Source: CALXOJ01 sp034120015 (lineage in GTDB: Bacteria; Spirochaetota; Spirochaetia; JAFGXN01). Taken from it: DNA of 64,000 nt. The stretch is from assembly GCA_034120015.1 (NCBI GenBank), contig JAXEIF010000025.1:62001-126000 (forward strand), in the 5' to 3' direction. Every line of letters starts with the position of its first letter. Positions within the stretch are counted from its first letter, which is position 1. The position numbers and the translations under genes are program-made. The notes beneath the pieces were generated by a model. It saw only the letters and a list, made by a program, of their open reading frames with translations. It was not told the origin of the DNA and did no database searches. Positions 1 through 7,022 of the stretch are shown one piece after another.

Positions 1-898
1 GCAGCCCCTTCCCCTTTTTTGTGATAACATGAATCAAAACCGGCAGAGGAATTTTTTTGACCCGCCGAAAGATTTTCTCCAGACGCTGCTCGTTATGGCC
101 GTCAATCGGACCGACATAGACAAAACCCAGATTACCGAAAAGGTTTTCTTTCAAAAGAAGTGCTTTCAAAGCATTTCTCAACCGTTTTCTGAGATGAAAA
201 ACAAACCGGCCGACGAGCGGAACCCGCGGCAGCAGACGATCGACCGCATACCTGACTTTAAAGAAAAAAGATGAAGCGGCAAAGCCCGTCAGCACCGAAG
301 AAATCGGACTGCGCAGTGTATGACTCGAAAGTGCGCCGACATTCTTTCCGATTGACATGGCATTATCATTCAGCACCACAATCAGATCCCGGTTCAGAAA
401 TCCGGCATGATTAAACCCTTCAAATGTCATGCCGCCCGTCAGCGCGCCGTCGCCGATAACGGCGACAACCTTTGATGATTTTCCCTGTAAACGCTTTCCT
501 TCCAGCAGTCCGAGAGCTGCCGATATCGAATTGGACGCATGCCCCGAGACAAATGCGTCATATTCGCTTTCATCGGGACGCGAAAAACCGGAAAGCCCCC
601 CTTTCTGTCTCAGGGTGGCAAATCCGGTTTTTCCGTGAGTTAAAATTTTATGGGCATAAGTCTGATGGCCGACATCCCAGACAACCGAATCTTCCGGCAA
701 CCTGAAAACACGGTGAAGAGCCAATGTCAGCTCGACAGCTCCCAAACTGGAAGCAAGATGACCGCCGTTTCGGGTCGTAACGTCAATAATCAGACTTCTG
801 AGCTCTTTGGCCAAATCTTTCAACTGACGTCGATTCAGCTTTTTGATATCAGAAGGAGTCTCAATGAGTGATAAAACATCCTTCTTTTCTTCTTTCAT
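1..898 (-). CDS. dxs: 1-deoxy-D-xylulose-5-phosphate synthase, N-terminal part (runs off the window)
   Basis: Condenses pyruvate with glyceraldehyde 3-phosphate in a thiamine-diphosphate-dependent reaction, the first step of the MEP isoprenoid pathway. Only the first 299 codons lie in the window; the gene continues past base 1. Translation from the ATG at 898 reads MKEEKKDVLSLIETPSDIKK, then the family blocks NGGHLASSLG, DVGHQTYAHKIL and SGHASNSISAALG. The thiamine-diphosphate motif GDGALTGG...NDN is followed by SIGKNVGALS and by GPIDGHN near the window edge. The start has only a weak ribosome site and lies 17 bases after the stop of the mini-gene at 916-1005, so the two are probably co-transcribed from the promoter near 1040. 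ispG, from the same pathway, is at 52-53 kb. Confidence 0.95.
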   Translation of the reverse strand, partial: MKEEKKDVLSLIETPSDIKKLNRRQLKDLAKELRSLIIDVTTRNGGHLASSLGAVELTLALHRVFRLPEDSVVWDVGHQTYAHKILTHGKTGFATLRQKGGLSGFSRPDESEYDAFVSGHASNSISAALGLLEGKRLQGKSSKVVAVIGDGALTGGMTFEGFNHAGFLNRDLIVVLNDNAMSIGKNVGALSSHTLRSPISSVLTGFAASSFFFKVRYAVDRLLPRVPLVGRFVFHLRKRLRNALKALLLKENLFGNLGFVYVGPIDGHNEQRLEKIFRRVKKIPLPVLIHVITKKGKGL

Positions 899-915
899 AT
901 GCCGGCCCGAAATAT

Positions 916-1005
916 TTATTTTTTCTTATGTCTGTTCTTTCTCAGTTTTTTCTTTCTTTTATGAGTAGCGATTTTATGCTTTTTTCTTTTTCGTCCGCAA
1001 GGCAC
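916..1005 (-). CDS. 29-residue basic protein of the mS38/bS22 (AURKAIP1/COX24) type, probable small-subunit ribosomal protein
   Basis: A very short gene between murE and dxs. The GTG start at 1005 is preceded by a strong ribosome site (AAGGAG, 7 bases upstream), and the frame ends at TAA 916. The protein has 29 residues; 17 are Lys or Arg and 3 are His. The C-terminal block IATHKRKKKLRKNRHKKK matches my recollection of the small basic proteins annotated with the AURKAIP1/COX24 domain. Their mitochondrial relative is mS38 and their mycobacterial relative bS22, both bound to 16S-type rRNA. The consensus-like promoter at 1040-1067 and the ribosome site argue that it is expressed. Family membership is my recognition of the motif; the ribosomal role is inferred. 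Length-filtered gene callers would miss it. Confidence 0.82.
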   Translation of the reverse strand: MPCGRKRKKHKIATHKRKKKLRKNRHKKK

Positions 1006-1039
1006 AGCTTTTCTCCTTATTGTAGTCTGATTTCCTCAT

Positions 1040-1067
1040 ATTATGCATAAGTGAAGGAAAAAGTCAA
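1040..1067 (-). promoter_or_regulatory. Sigma-70-type promoter for the mini-gene and dxs
   Basis: Reading the minus strand, TTGACT (-35, 1067-1062) is followed after 16 bases by CATAAT (-10, 1045-1040); an alternative TAATAT sits at 18 bases. It lies between the murE stop (1100) and the GTG of the mini-gene (1005), giving a leader of roughly 30 bases that contains the ribosome site. Confidence 0.65.
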
Positions 1068-1099
1068 TTGATTTTCCCATTTTCAAAGAGGAAATCCGG

Positions 1100-2605
1100 T
1101 TACCGGTCGCGCCACCCTTTTTCGGACAGAACCTCTTCGACCGCGACCCGTTCATCCCAGGGAATTTTCCCGGCGGCTGTTATGATACATGACTCGTGAC
1201 CTTTACCGAGCAGAAGAATCAGATCGTTTTCCTCAGCCATTTCCACCGCTTTCCGAATCGCTTCTTTCCTGTCGGGGATCAGAAACAGCGTTTCGTTTTC
1301 CGTTTTATTTTTGATACCGGCGGCGATGTCTTTCAAAATGGTTACCCGGTCTTCCAGTCGCGGATCTTCATCGGTAAGGATAATGATGTCGGCATAACGG
1401 GAAGCAATCTCTCCCTGAATCGGGCGCTTTTCCGTATCCCGTTCGCCGGCGCTGCCGAAAACGGCTATCAACCGTCCGGAAACCGATGCCCGCAGCGACG
1501 GGAAAACCGTCTCAAATGCACCGGGTGTATGTGCATAATCGATAATCACCCGAAACGGCTGCCCTTTGACAACCGGATTCATACGGCCGTTCACCGCATG
1601 AAGTTGCGGCAGCAGGGGAATCAGATCGGAGGCGGCCATTCCCGTAACGGCAGAAACGGCTGCCACGGCGGCCATTAAATTTGAGATGTTAAACAAACCG
1701 GGTAAAACGGTTCCCGTTTCGACGGCCCCTTCCCCGCGCGGCTTCAGGCAAAACCGTGTTTCTCCGTCCGCGGTTTTGACGCCGAATGCGTACAAATCGG
1801 CGGAGGCCTCTTTCAGACTGTAAAACGAAACCTGTCCCGGCCGGCACAACCCGGCAAAAAAGCGACCGTTGGGATCGTCGGCATTGATGACTGCCCGACC
1901 GTCCGGTTTCAGTTTTCTGAAAAGATTCCCTTTATCGTCACGGTAACGTTCCATTGTGCCGTGGAATTCCAAATGTTCGTGCGACAGATTGGTAAAAACA
2001 GCCGCATCGAAAGCAACCGTTCCGAGACGGTTGTTAATCGGCGACAGCGCATGACTGGTCGTTTCCAATACCGCAATTTCGGTACCCGCCGACACCATTT
2101 CGGCCAAAAGCCGCTGCAGTTCGGGTGCTTCGGGCGTCGACTGACGGTACGGATTCGGTTTCACTTCGCTCCCTGCCTGATATTCGACCGTCGAAACAAA
2201 ACCGCTTTTGAACCCGGACTGTTCCAGCAACTGGTGAATCAGTGATACTGTCGTCGACTTGCCGTCCGTTCCGGTCACACCGATCATTTTCATTTTTAAT
2301 GCGGGATAATCGTAAAAGGCTGCCGCTATTGGAGCCATCGCTTTCCGCGGCGAAGCCACACGAATCCATGCCGTTTCGGAATTCTTTTTGTAAGAAGGGT
2401 CGGAATAGACGACAGCAACTGCCCCCGCATCAATCGCCGCCGATATAAAGCGGTGACCGTCGATGTGTGTACCGTCGGTTGCAAAAAAAAGATCCCCCGG
2501 TTTTACCTGACGGGAATCATAGCATAATCCCGTAATTTCGGTCTGAGGTTTACCGTCGAATCCGATAACCTCCGTTGCCGTAAGAATATCATTCACCGTT
2601 TTCAT
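1100..2605 (-). CDS. murE: UDP-N-acetylmuramoyl-tripeptide synthetase (MurE)
   Basis: Adds the third, diamino residue to UDP-MurNAc-L-Ala-D-Glu in cytoplasmic peptidoglycan synthesis, using ATP. The 501-residue protein (MKTVNDIL start) has the Mur ligase order: an N-terminal UDP-binding part, the P-loop GVTGTDGKST (about residues 109-118), TTSHAL and TNLSHEHLEFHG in the central domain, and a C-terminal domain with IDYAHTP and FGSAGERD. Where DAP-adding enzymes usually carry DNPR, this one reads DEDPR (about residues 412-416). A residue other than DAP, such as ornithine as reported for Treponema and Borrelia, is therefore plausible but not proven. The frame is open to a TTG at 2623; I prefer the ATG at 2605 because a TATAAT box lies 6 bases before it. 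No ribosome site sits at normal distance. Confidence 0.93.
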   Translation of the reverse strand: MKTVNDILTATEVIGFDGKPQTEITGLCYDSRQVKPGDLFFATDGTHIDGHRFISAAIDAGAVAVVYSDPSYKKNSETAWIRVASPRKAMAPIAAAFYDYPALKMKMIGVTGTDGKSTTVSLIHQLLEQSGFKSGFVSTVEYQAGSEVKPNPYRQSTPEAPELQRLLAEMVSAGTEIAVLETTSHALSPINNRLGTVAFDAAVFTNLSHEHLEFHGTMERYRDDKGNLFRKLKPDGRAVINADDPNGRFFAGLCRPGQVSFYSLKEASADLYAFGVKTADGETRFCLKPRGEGAVETGTVLPGLFNISNLMAAVAAVSAVTGMAASDLIPLLPQLHAVNGRMNPVVKGQPFRVIIDYAHTPGAFETVFPSLRASVSGRLIAVFGSAGERDTEKRPIQGEIASRYADIIILTDEDPRLEDRVTILKDIAAGIKNKTENETLFLIPDRKEAIRKAVEMAEENDLILLLGKGHESCIITAAGKIPWDERVAVEEVLSEKGWRDR

Positions 2606-2611
2606 AGTCCG

Positions 2612-2640
2612 ATTATACTCCAAAGCCGCGTTTCAGACAA
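2612..2640 (-). promoter_or_regulatory. murE promoter with predicted leaderless start
   Basis: Minus strand: TTGTCT (2640-2635), 17-base spacer, perfect TATAAT (2617-2612), then 6 bases to the murE ATG (2605). Transcription should begin at or next to the A of the ATG. The -35 box overlaps the end of bioB (stop 2635-2633), so the promoter is partly inside the upstream gene. Confidence 0.65.
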
Positions 2641-3598
2641 GCAGGCGGGAACGGACATCGGCAATCGCCGCACGGTCACTGTCAGCCACGCCTCCGGACG
2701 TCGTCAGCAGGTCGCCCGTAATGGCAGCATTGGCACCTGCCGCGAACAGGGGAATGCCCGCTTCCGGCAAAGCCGACCGTCCGCCCGACAGACGTAAAAA
2801 AGCATCCGGCAACAGCATACGAAACAGAGCAAAAACGCGGTATGCTGTTTCCGGGGCGGGCGGAGACAGCGATTCAAAAGGCGTTCCCGGAATCGGCGAC
2901 AGAAAATTCAGCGGAACCGACCGGATTCCCAAACGGCGCAATTCCAAAGCCATATCCGCCCGATCCTGCCATGTCTCTCCCATACCGATAATGCCGCCGC
3001 TGCAAACCTCCAAACCGGCAGCCTGCGCTTCCCGAATCGTCCTGATTTTATCGTCGTAAGAATGCGTCGTACACACGTAAGGGAAATACCGGCGGGATGT
3101 TTCAAGATTGCAGTGATACCGGGAGACTCCCGCAGCCGCCAGAATGCGAAATTCTTCCGTCCCCAGCAGACCGTGCGAACAGCAAATTCCGGTACAACCG
3201 GAAGCACTCCATCGCCTGTATGCGGACGCAAGTCTCCGGACTTCGTCAACAGACAACGATCTTCCCGATGTAACCACCGAAAAATAATTCAGTTCTTGCC
3301 CGCATGCCGCAAAAAAAGCCTTATCGAGAAATTTTTCGTCCTTGAGAGAATAACATTCCGAAGTCGTTTTAAAAAAAGAGGATTGCGCACAGTAGCGGCA
3401 ATCCTCGCTGCAGTGACCCGATTTTCCGTTAACAATCGCACACAGCTCATACGAAGGTGCAAAGTTTTTCTGCACCTGAAAAGCAAAATCGGACAGTTCG
3501 TCGAGAGGTGCATGCGCTGCAACAAGCGCCTCTTCCCCGGAAAGCGGTTCTCCGTTCGTCAGTTTTTTCAGATACAGTTGAAAATCACAAAGACTCAT
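2633..3598 (-). CDS. bioB: Biotin synthase (radical SAM)
   Basis: Inserts sulfur into dethiobiotin to make biotin, using a radical-SAM 4Fe-4S cluster and a 2Fe-2S cluster. The radical-SAM motif C-SED-C-RY-C is at about residues 63-70 from the ATG at 3598, preceded by NGKSGH and followed by AQSSFFKT, which is typical of BioB. Further blocks are CCSHGLLGTEE, YHCNLETSRRYFP, CSGGIIGMGE and LNFLSPIPGTPFE. The protein is 321 residues, close to the usual length. The frame stays open to a TTG at 3631, but the ATG at 3598 gives the standard N-terminus and overlaps the preceding YhcH-family gene by 14 bases, suggesting translational coupling. No other biotin genes are in the window, so precursor supply cannot be judged here. 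Confidence 0.92.
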   Translation of the reverse strand: MSLCDFQLYLKKLTNGEPLSGEEALVAAHAPLDELSDFAFQVQKNFAPSYELCAIVNGKSGHCSEDCRYCAQSSFFKTTSECYSLKDEKFLDKAFFAACGQELNYFSVVTSGRSLSVDEVRRLASAYRRWSASGCTGICCSHGLLGTEEFRILAAAGVSRYHCNLETSRRYFPYVCTTHSYDDKIRTIREAQAAGLEVCSGGIIGMGETWQDRADMALELRRLGIRSVPLNFLSPIPGTPFESLSPPAPETAYRVFALFRMLLPDAFLRLSGGRSALPEAGIPLFAAGANAAITGDLLTTSGGVADSDRAAIADVRSRLLV

Positions 3599-4058
3599 TT
3601 TGAAAATCGGATTTGGCCGCTTTGACGACAATTTTTTTCACTTTTTCGGGAGCCGAGACCGCCCGCTGCGGAGCATGGGCATCATCCGTAAAATACAGAG
3701 TGAAAAATCCCGGTCGAAGAATCAGCTCGTTTTTCCTCTCGGGGAATACATAAAGCGCAGCTTCGCATTCGCTGTCGTACGGCACCGATTCTGCCATCTG
3801 CGGCCGGTAATAAAATTCCTGCTTTTCTTCCCCGTAAACCAAAAAATGCAGATCCAAATATTTGTTGTGGGCTTCCAGAACCGCCTGTTCCCGGGTTTTT
3901 GTTTCATATTCGGAAACAAATGCAAGAATCCGGTCTCCGTCGATTTCGTGTTTTCCCGTCGGTGTTTCCGTATTGACGGAAGAAACAAAATCATAAATCC
4001 GCCGGGCATCATCTCTGTTCATGTAAAGGGAAAGATTTTCACAGCGGTCGAAAATCAT
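3585..4058 (-). CDS. YhcH/YjgK/YiaL family protein (DUF386)
   Basis: A 157-residue protein that starts MIFDRCENLSLYMNRDDARRI and contains GKHEIDGDRILAFVSEYET, YLDLHFLVYGEE and a late PGFFTLYFTDDAHAPQRA block. This is the layout of the cupin-like DUF386 family, whose members are linked to handling of sialic acid or other sugars in other bacteria; the exact reaction is not established here. The ATG at 4058 overlaps the stop of the superoxide reductase gene (ATGA), so the two are coupled, and bioB follows with a 14-base overlap. The frame is open further upstream, but that part lies inside the previous gene and is not family-like. The neighbours do not explain its substrate. Confidence 0.82.
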   Translation of the reverse strand: MIFDRCENLSLYMNRDDARRIYDFVSSVNTETPTGKHEIDGDRILAFVSEYETKTREQAVLEAHNKYLDLHFLVYGEEKQEFYYRPQMAESVPYDSECEAALYVFPERKNELILRPGFFTLYFTDDAHAPQRAVSAPEKVKKIVVKAAKSDFQNESL

Positions 4059-4438
4059 AAAGCCTTTCCCGTTGCTTTCCAAAGTCCGTGCAGATTGCAG
4101 TATTCGTAAACCGTGAAATCGCAACCCTTTTCGACCGTAAAAACAGCTTCCGGCTTATCGGCCGCTGCCAGTTTACGAATATCCATCCGCCCGTTTACGG
4201 AAAGGGCTATCCACTGAATCAGATGCTCTTCTGTCATGGGGTGGGCAACTTCTCCGACTTTAACCGCAACCTCGCTGTCCGATATCCCGATAACGGGCAC
4301 ATGCTTTTCGACGGCGCCGTCCGATTCTCCTGCCTTCAACAACTTCATCGGTTCGCCGCAGCAAACGGGATTCACCGAACCGTCATTAATCACATAAACC
4401 AAATTGCCGCAATGGGCGCAGCGGTAAAATAAATCCAT
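4055..4438 (-). CDS. dfx: Desulfoferrodoxin (superoxide reductase)
   Basis: Reduces superoxide to peroxide without releasing oxygen, a defence common in anaerobes and microaerophiles. The 127-residue protein has both modules. The N-terminal desulforedoxin domain carries Cys7, Cys10, Cys26 and Cys27 (CAHC...VCC) for the Fe(Cys)4 site. The C-terminal catalytic domain carries E44-K45-H46, H66 and H72 (GEVAHPMTEEH), and Cys114/His117 (YCNLHGLW) for the Fe(His)4Cys site. It heads an operon with the DUF386 gene and bioB. A strong ribosome site (AAGGAG) and a promoter with 17-base spacing precede it. Treponema pallidum has a related one-iron enzyme next to dxs, which fits this location. The flavin oxidoreductase at 5790 could be its reductase, but no rubredoxin gene is visible. 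Confidence 0.95.
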   Translation of the reverse strand: MDLFYRCAHCGNLVYVINDGSVNPVCCGEPMKLLKAGESDGAVEKHVPVIGISDSEVAVKVGEVAHPMTEEHLIQWIALSVNGRMDIRKLAAADKPEAVFTVEKGCDFTVYEYCNLHGLWKATGKAL

Positions 4439-4458
4439 CTTTCCTTTCTCCTTTTCTT

Positions 4459-4487
4459 ACTATAAATCTTTTTACTATTTTATTCAA
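4459..4487 (-). promoter_or_regulatory. Promoter of dfx-DUF386-bioB
   Basis: Minus strand: TTGAAT (4487-4482), 17-base spacer, TATAGT (4464-4459). It lies between the terminator of the GH16 gene and the dfx ribosome site, in an AT-rich stretch. Confidence 0.7.
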
Positions 4488-4490
4488 TAA

Positions 4491-4523
4491 AAAAGGTCAT
4501 ACCGATATCCGATATGACCTTTT
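4491..4523 (-). terminator. Rho-independent terminator of the GH16 lipoprotein gene
   Basis: A 10-base stem (AAAAGGTCAT at 4491-4500 with its complement at 4514-4523) and a 13-base loop that can pair partly. On the minus strand it is followed by a T-rich tract. It lies 18 bases past the stop of the GH16 gene. Confidence 0.75.
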
Positions 4524-4541
4524 CTTTGCTAATTTACCATG

Positions 4542-5648
4542 TTAATTCAAATACTCACCGTATGTCACACCGGCGGCTTTTGCCTCTTTTTTCAAATCAT
4601 CCGTTGTGTAATGCACATACCAGTCAACCATCATATTATCCGGTTCCTTTTTTAACTGATCGACATCCAACGCTCCGGCCCATCCTGTCATCCAACTCGT
4701 TCCGCCGACTTCATTGGAAAAATGCACTTCCAAAGGCACGGGAGAAATCATTTCATGAGTCTTTTTCAATTGTGATATTTTTGCCTGCGAAAGTGCTGTA
4801 TTTTTCCACCGACCGTCAGCCAAAATATACGATACCGGTTGCCAGTCGATATAATAAACCACGGCGTCGGGAGTCCAAAGCAGCGCATACGTATGCCAAT
4901 CCGCCACGGAAGAACTCAATTCCGTATCATAGGTTGCACTGGTCCGTTTACTTGTACCGGGTAACTCGATAGGCCAATGCGTTGTCGTTGCAACTTTTTT
5001 TGATGATGTATTCATCGCATGATATTCGACCATATCAAACTCATAATCCCGCCCCAGCTTACGGCCTTCTGCGGAATTATCGTTTCCGTAAAACCAATAT
5101 GCCATCCAATGACCGGCCGCTTTGCGTTTCATGGCAATTCTGGCAACATAAAGACCGTAAATATCGCCCTGTTTTTTCAACGCGGCGCCGGTTACCCCCC
5201 AATACTCACTGTCTTCAATAGATTTATTCTGACCGCCGCCATCTTTCGGATCGCGAACGGTCTTACTCCAATCCGCACCCAAATTTTTTTCAAGTAAACT
5301 TCTGATTTCCGCACCCGTTTTTGCCTGCGTCGTCACATTTAAGACATTATCTTTGACATACACGGTGTCGGGGATCCAATAAGAGGAACGGCGATTCTGA
5401 CACGGCAGCTCAAAATCATTTTTAAAGGTTTCGGCTTCGGCATCCGTAAAATTCAACCTGTACTGCTGTTTAAATTCTTTTTTGCCGACAGCAACCGACA
5501 CCGGAGGTGTATTCAGATTTTTCATGTCGTTAACATCGAAATTTTTATCCGGCGTCAATTTGTAAGAATCCAAAATGAATTGAGGAATCTCTTCGGAACA
5601 GGCCGTGAGCGCAAACGCTGCAATCAAAAAGGCAATGATTTTTTTCAT
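4542..5648 (-). CDS. Glycoside hydrolase family 16 lipoprotein (beta-glucanase/agarase-like)
   Basis: Predicted surface or periplasmic lipoprotein that cleaves a beta-linked polysaccharide. The 368-residue protein begins MKKIIAFLIAAFALTAC, a lipoprotein signal with the lipid-bearing Cys at 17. The GH16 catalytic signature E-F-D-M-V-E is at residues 203-208 (nucleophile E203, acid/base E208). It is followed by THWPIE and WHTYALLWTPDAVVYYIDW, which are typical of the beta-jelly-roll fold. The substrate (laminarin, mixed glucan, agarose or carrageenan) cannot be told from sequence. The ATG at 5648 has an AAGGAG ribosome site; the frame extends to 5693 but that would hide the signal peptide. Transcribed alone, with its own terminator and divergently from the oxidoreductase at 5790. 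Confidence 0.88.
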   Translation of the reverse strand: MKKIIAFLIAAFALTACSEEIPQFILDSYKLTPDKNFDVNDMKNLNTPPVSVAVGKKEFKQQYRLNFTDAEAETFKNDFELPCQNRRSSYWIPDTVYVKDNVLNVTTQAKTGAEIRSLLEKNLGADWSKTVRDPKDGGGQNKSIEDSEYWGVTGAALKKQGDIYGLYVARIAMKRKAAGHWMAYWFYGNDNSAEGRKLGRDYEFDMVEYHAMNTSSKKVATTTHWPIELPGTSKRTSATYDTELSSSVADWHTYALLWTPDAVVYYIDWQPVSYILADGRWKNTALSQAKISQLKKTHEMISPVPLEVHFSNEVGGTSWMTGWAGALDVDQLKKEPDNMMVDWYVHYTTDDLKKEAKAAGVTYGEYLN

Positions 5649-5789
5649 AAAAATTCTCCTTAATAAAAATGAATTACCTGTTAAGTATACCACGGAATTC
5701 GGAGATAAAGAAGAATTTTTTAAAAAAAATTATAGAAAAGGATTTATTTCTGATGCATAATAAAAAAACAACCGGACGAGGAGGTTTTC

Positions 5790-6950
5790 ATGAATCGTTA
5801 TGTCATTATCGGTGCCGGAAATGCAGGACTCGAAGCCGCGGCAACACTTCTCGAAAAAGACGGAGAAGCCCGTGTCGATCTGTTTAACAGCGAAGCCGAT
5901 TTACCCTATTTTCGTCCTCAACTGACAAAAATTATCGATGATTTATCCAAACTGAAACCGGTCAAACCGAAATCGTTTTTTTCGACTCCCGGTCTTCATT
6001 TTCATCCCGAAACAACCGTTAAATCGGTCGACACCGCGGAAAAACGGATTGCCGCCGGAAACAAAATTTACCCGTACGACAAACTGATTTTTTGTACCGG
6101 CGCAGATGCGGCTCTGCCGCCGATTCCCAACCCGGGTAAGGCCCGTCTTTTTTCAATCCGTTCGTTTGCCGATGTCCAAAAACTTCATGTAGCGGCAAAA
6201 AGCCGCCGAACGGCTGCCGTTATAGGCGGAGGACCGCTCGGACTGGAAACAGCCGAATCTTTAACGCGGCTCGGACTGCATGTCACTGTTTACGAAATCT
6301 TCAGCCGTATTTTGGGACGCCAGACCGATGCGGAAGCGGCTCTCTTCCTGACGGAATTCTTAAAATCCAACGGGATTTCGTTTTCTGTCGGAAGCCCGTT
6401 CACCGTTACCGGGCCGCACCATGTTGCACCTTACGGCGAACTGCCGCGGCAAACCGATGTCATTGTCGTATCGGCCGGCATTGCCCCCCGCATCCGGCTT
6501 GCGGCCGAATGCGGACTTGATGTCAAAAAAGGGATTACAGTCAACGACCGCATGCAGACGTCGGTCTCCGATATTTATGCCGCCGGCGACTGTACCGAAT
6601 GGAACGGAAAACTGTGCGGCATGTGGCTGCCGGCCGGCGACCAGGGGAAAACGGCAGCGGCCAATGCGGCCGGAGAAAACAGCGTTTATGTACCGAAGGC
6701 CGGAAAAATGATGATGAATCTTTTCGGGAAAACGATTCTGTCGCTCGGAACCCCCGAGCCGAAAGGAGAAAAAGGAAAAGCCGCTTCGTTTGTCAACAAA
6801 AAAAACGGCTCTTATTTACGGATTTTCACGGACGGAGAACGGTGCACGGGACTGTTTCTGCTCGGAATTCCTTCCGAAGCGGCGCAGGCTGTTTCCGTTT
6901 TCGGAAAAACAACCGACAGCTCATTCACGCTTCCGGACGGATTTCAATAA
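5790..6950 (+). CDS. FAD-dependent NAD(P)H oxidoreductase (rubredoxin reductase-like)
   Basis: A single-chain flavoprotein of 386 residues that probably passes electrons from NAD(P)H to a small redox partner. It has the FAD-binding N-terminus VIIGAGNAGLEAA (residues 5-17), a DLPYFRPQLT block, the NAD-binding motif AVIGGGPLGLETAESL in the middle, and the second FAD motif IYAAGDCTEW. There is no CxxxxC redox pair, so it is not a thioredoxin- or glutathione-reductase type. It most resembles NADH:rubredoxin or ferredoxin reductases and nitrite-reductase N-termini. The ATG at 5790 has a strong GAGGAGG site. It is divergent from the GH16 gene and near superoxide reductase (4.4 kb), which needs such a donor in other anaerobes; that link is inference. 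paaK downstream has its own promoter. Confidence 0.82.
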   Translation: MNRYVIIGAGNAGLEAAATLLEKDGEARVDLFNSEADLPYFRPQLTKIIDDLSKLKPVKPKSFFSTPGLHFHPETTVKSVDTAEKRIAAGNKIYPYDKLIFCTGADAALPPIPNPGKARLFSIRSFADVQKLHVAAKSRRTAAVIGGGPLGLETAESLTRLGLHVTVYEIFSRILGRQTDAEAALFLTEFLKSNGISFSVGSPFTVTGPHHVAPYGELPRQTDVIVVSAGIAPRIRLAAECGLDVKKGITVNDRMQTSVSDIYAAGDCTEWNGKLCGMWLPAGDQGKTAAANAAGENSVYVPKAGKMMMNLFGKTILSLGTPEPKGEKGKAASFVNKKNGSYLRIFTDGERCTGLFLLGIPSEAAQAVSVFGKTTDSSFTLPDGFQ

Positions 6951-6973
6951 AACCGCTTTCCGCCGAAAAATTA

Positions 6974-7002
6974 TTGACCAACGGCACAACGTCCGCTATT
7001 AT
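6974..7002 (+). promoter_or_regulatory. Promoter of the paaK-ACT gene pair
   Basis: TTGACC (6974-6979), 17-base spacer, TATTAT (6997-7002), 20 bases before the paaK ATG with AGGAG between. Confidence 0.7.
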
Positions 7003-7022
7003 TACAGCATACAGGAGATTAT

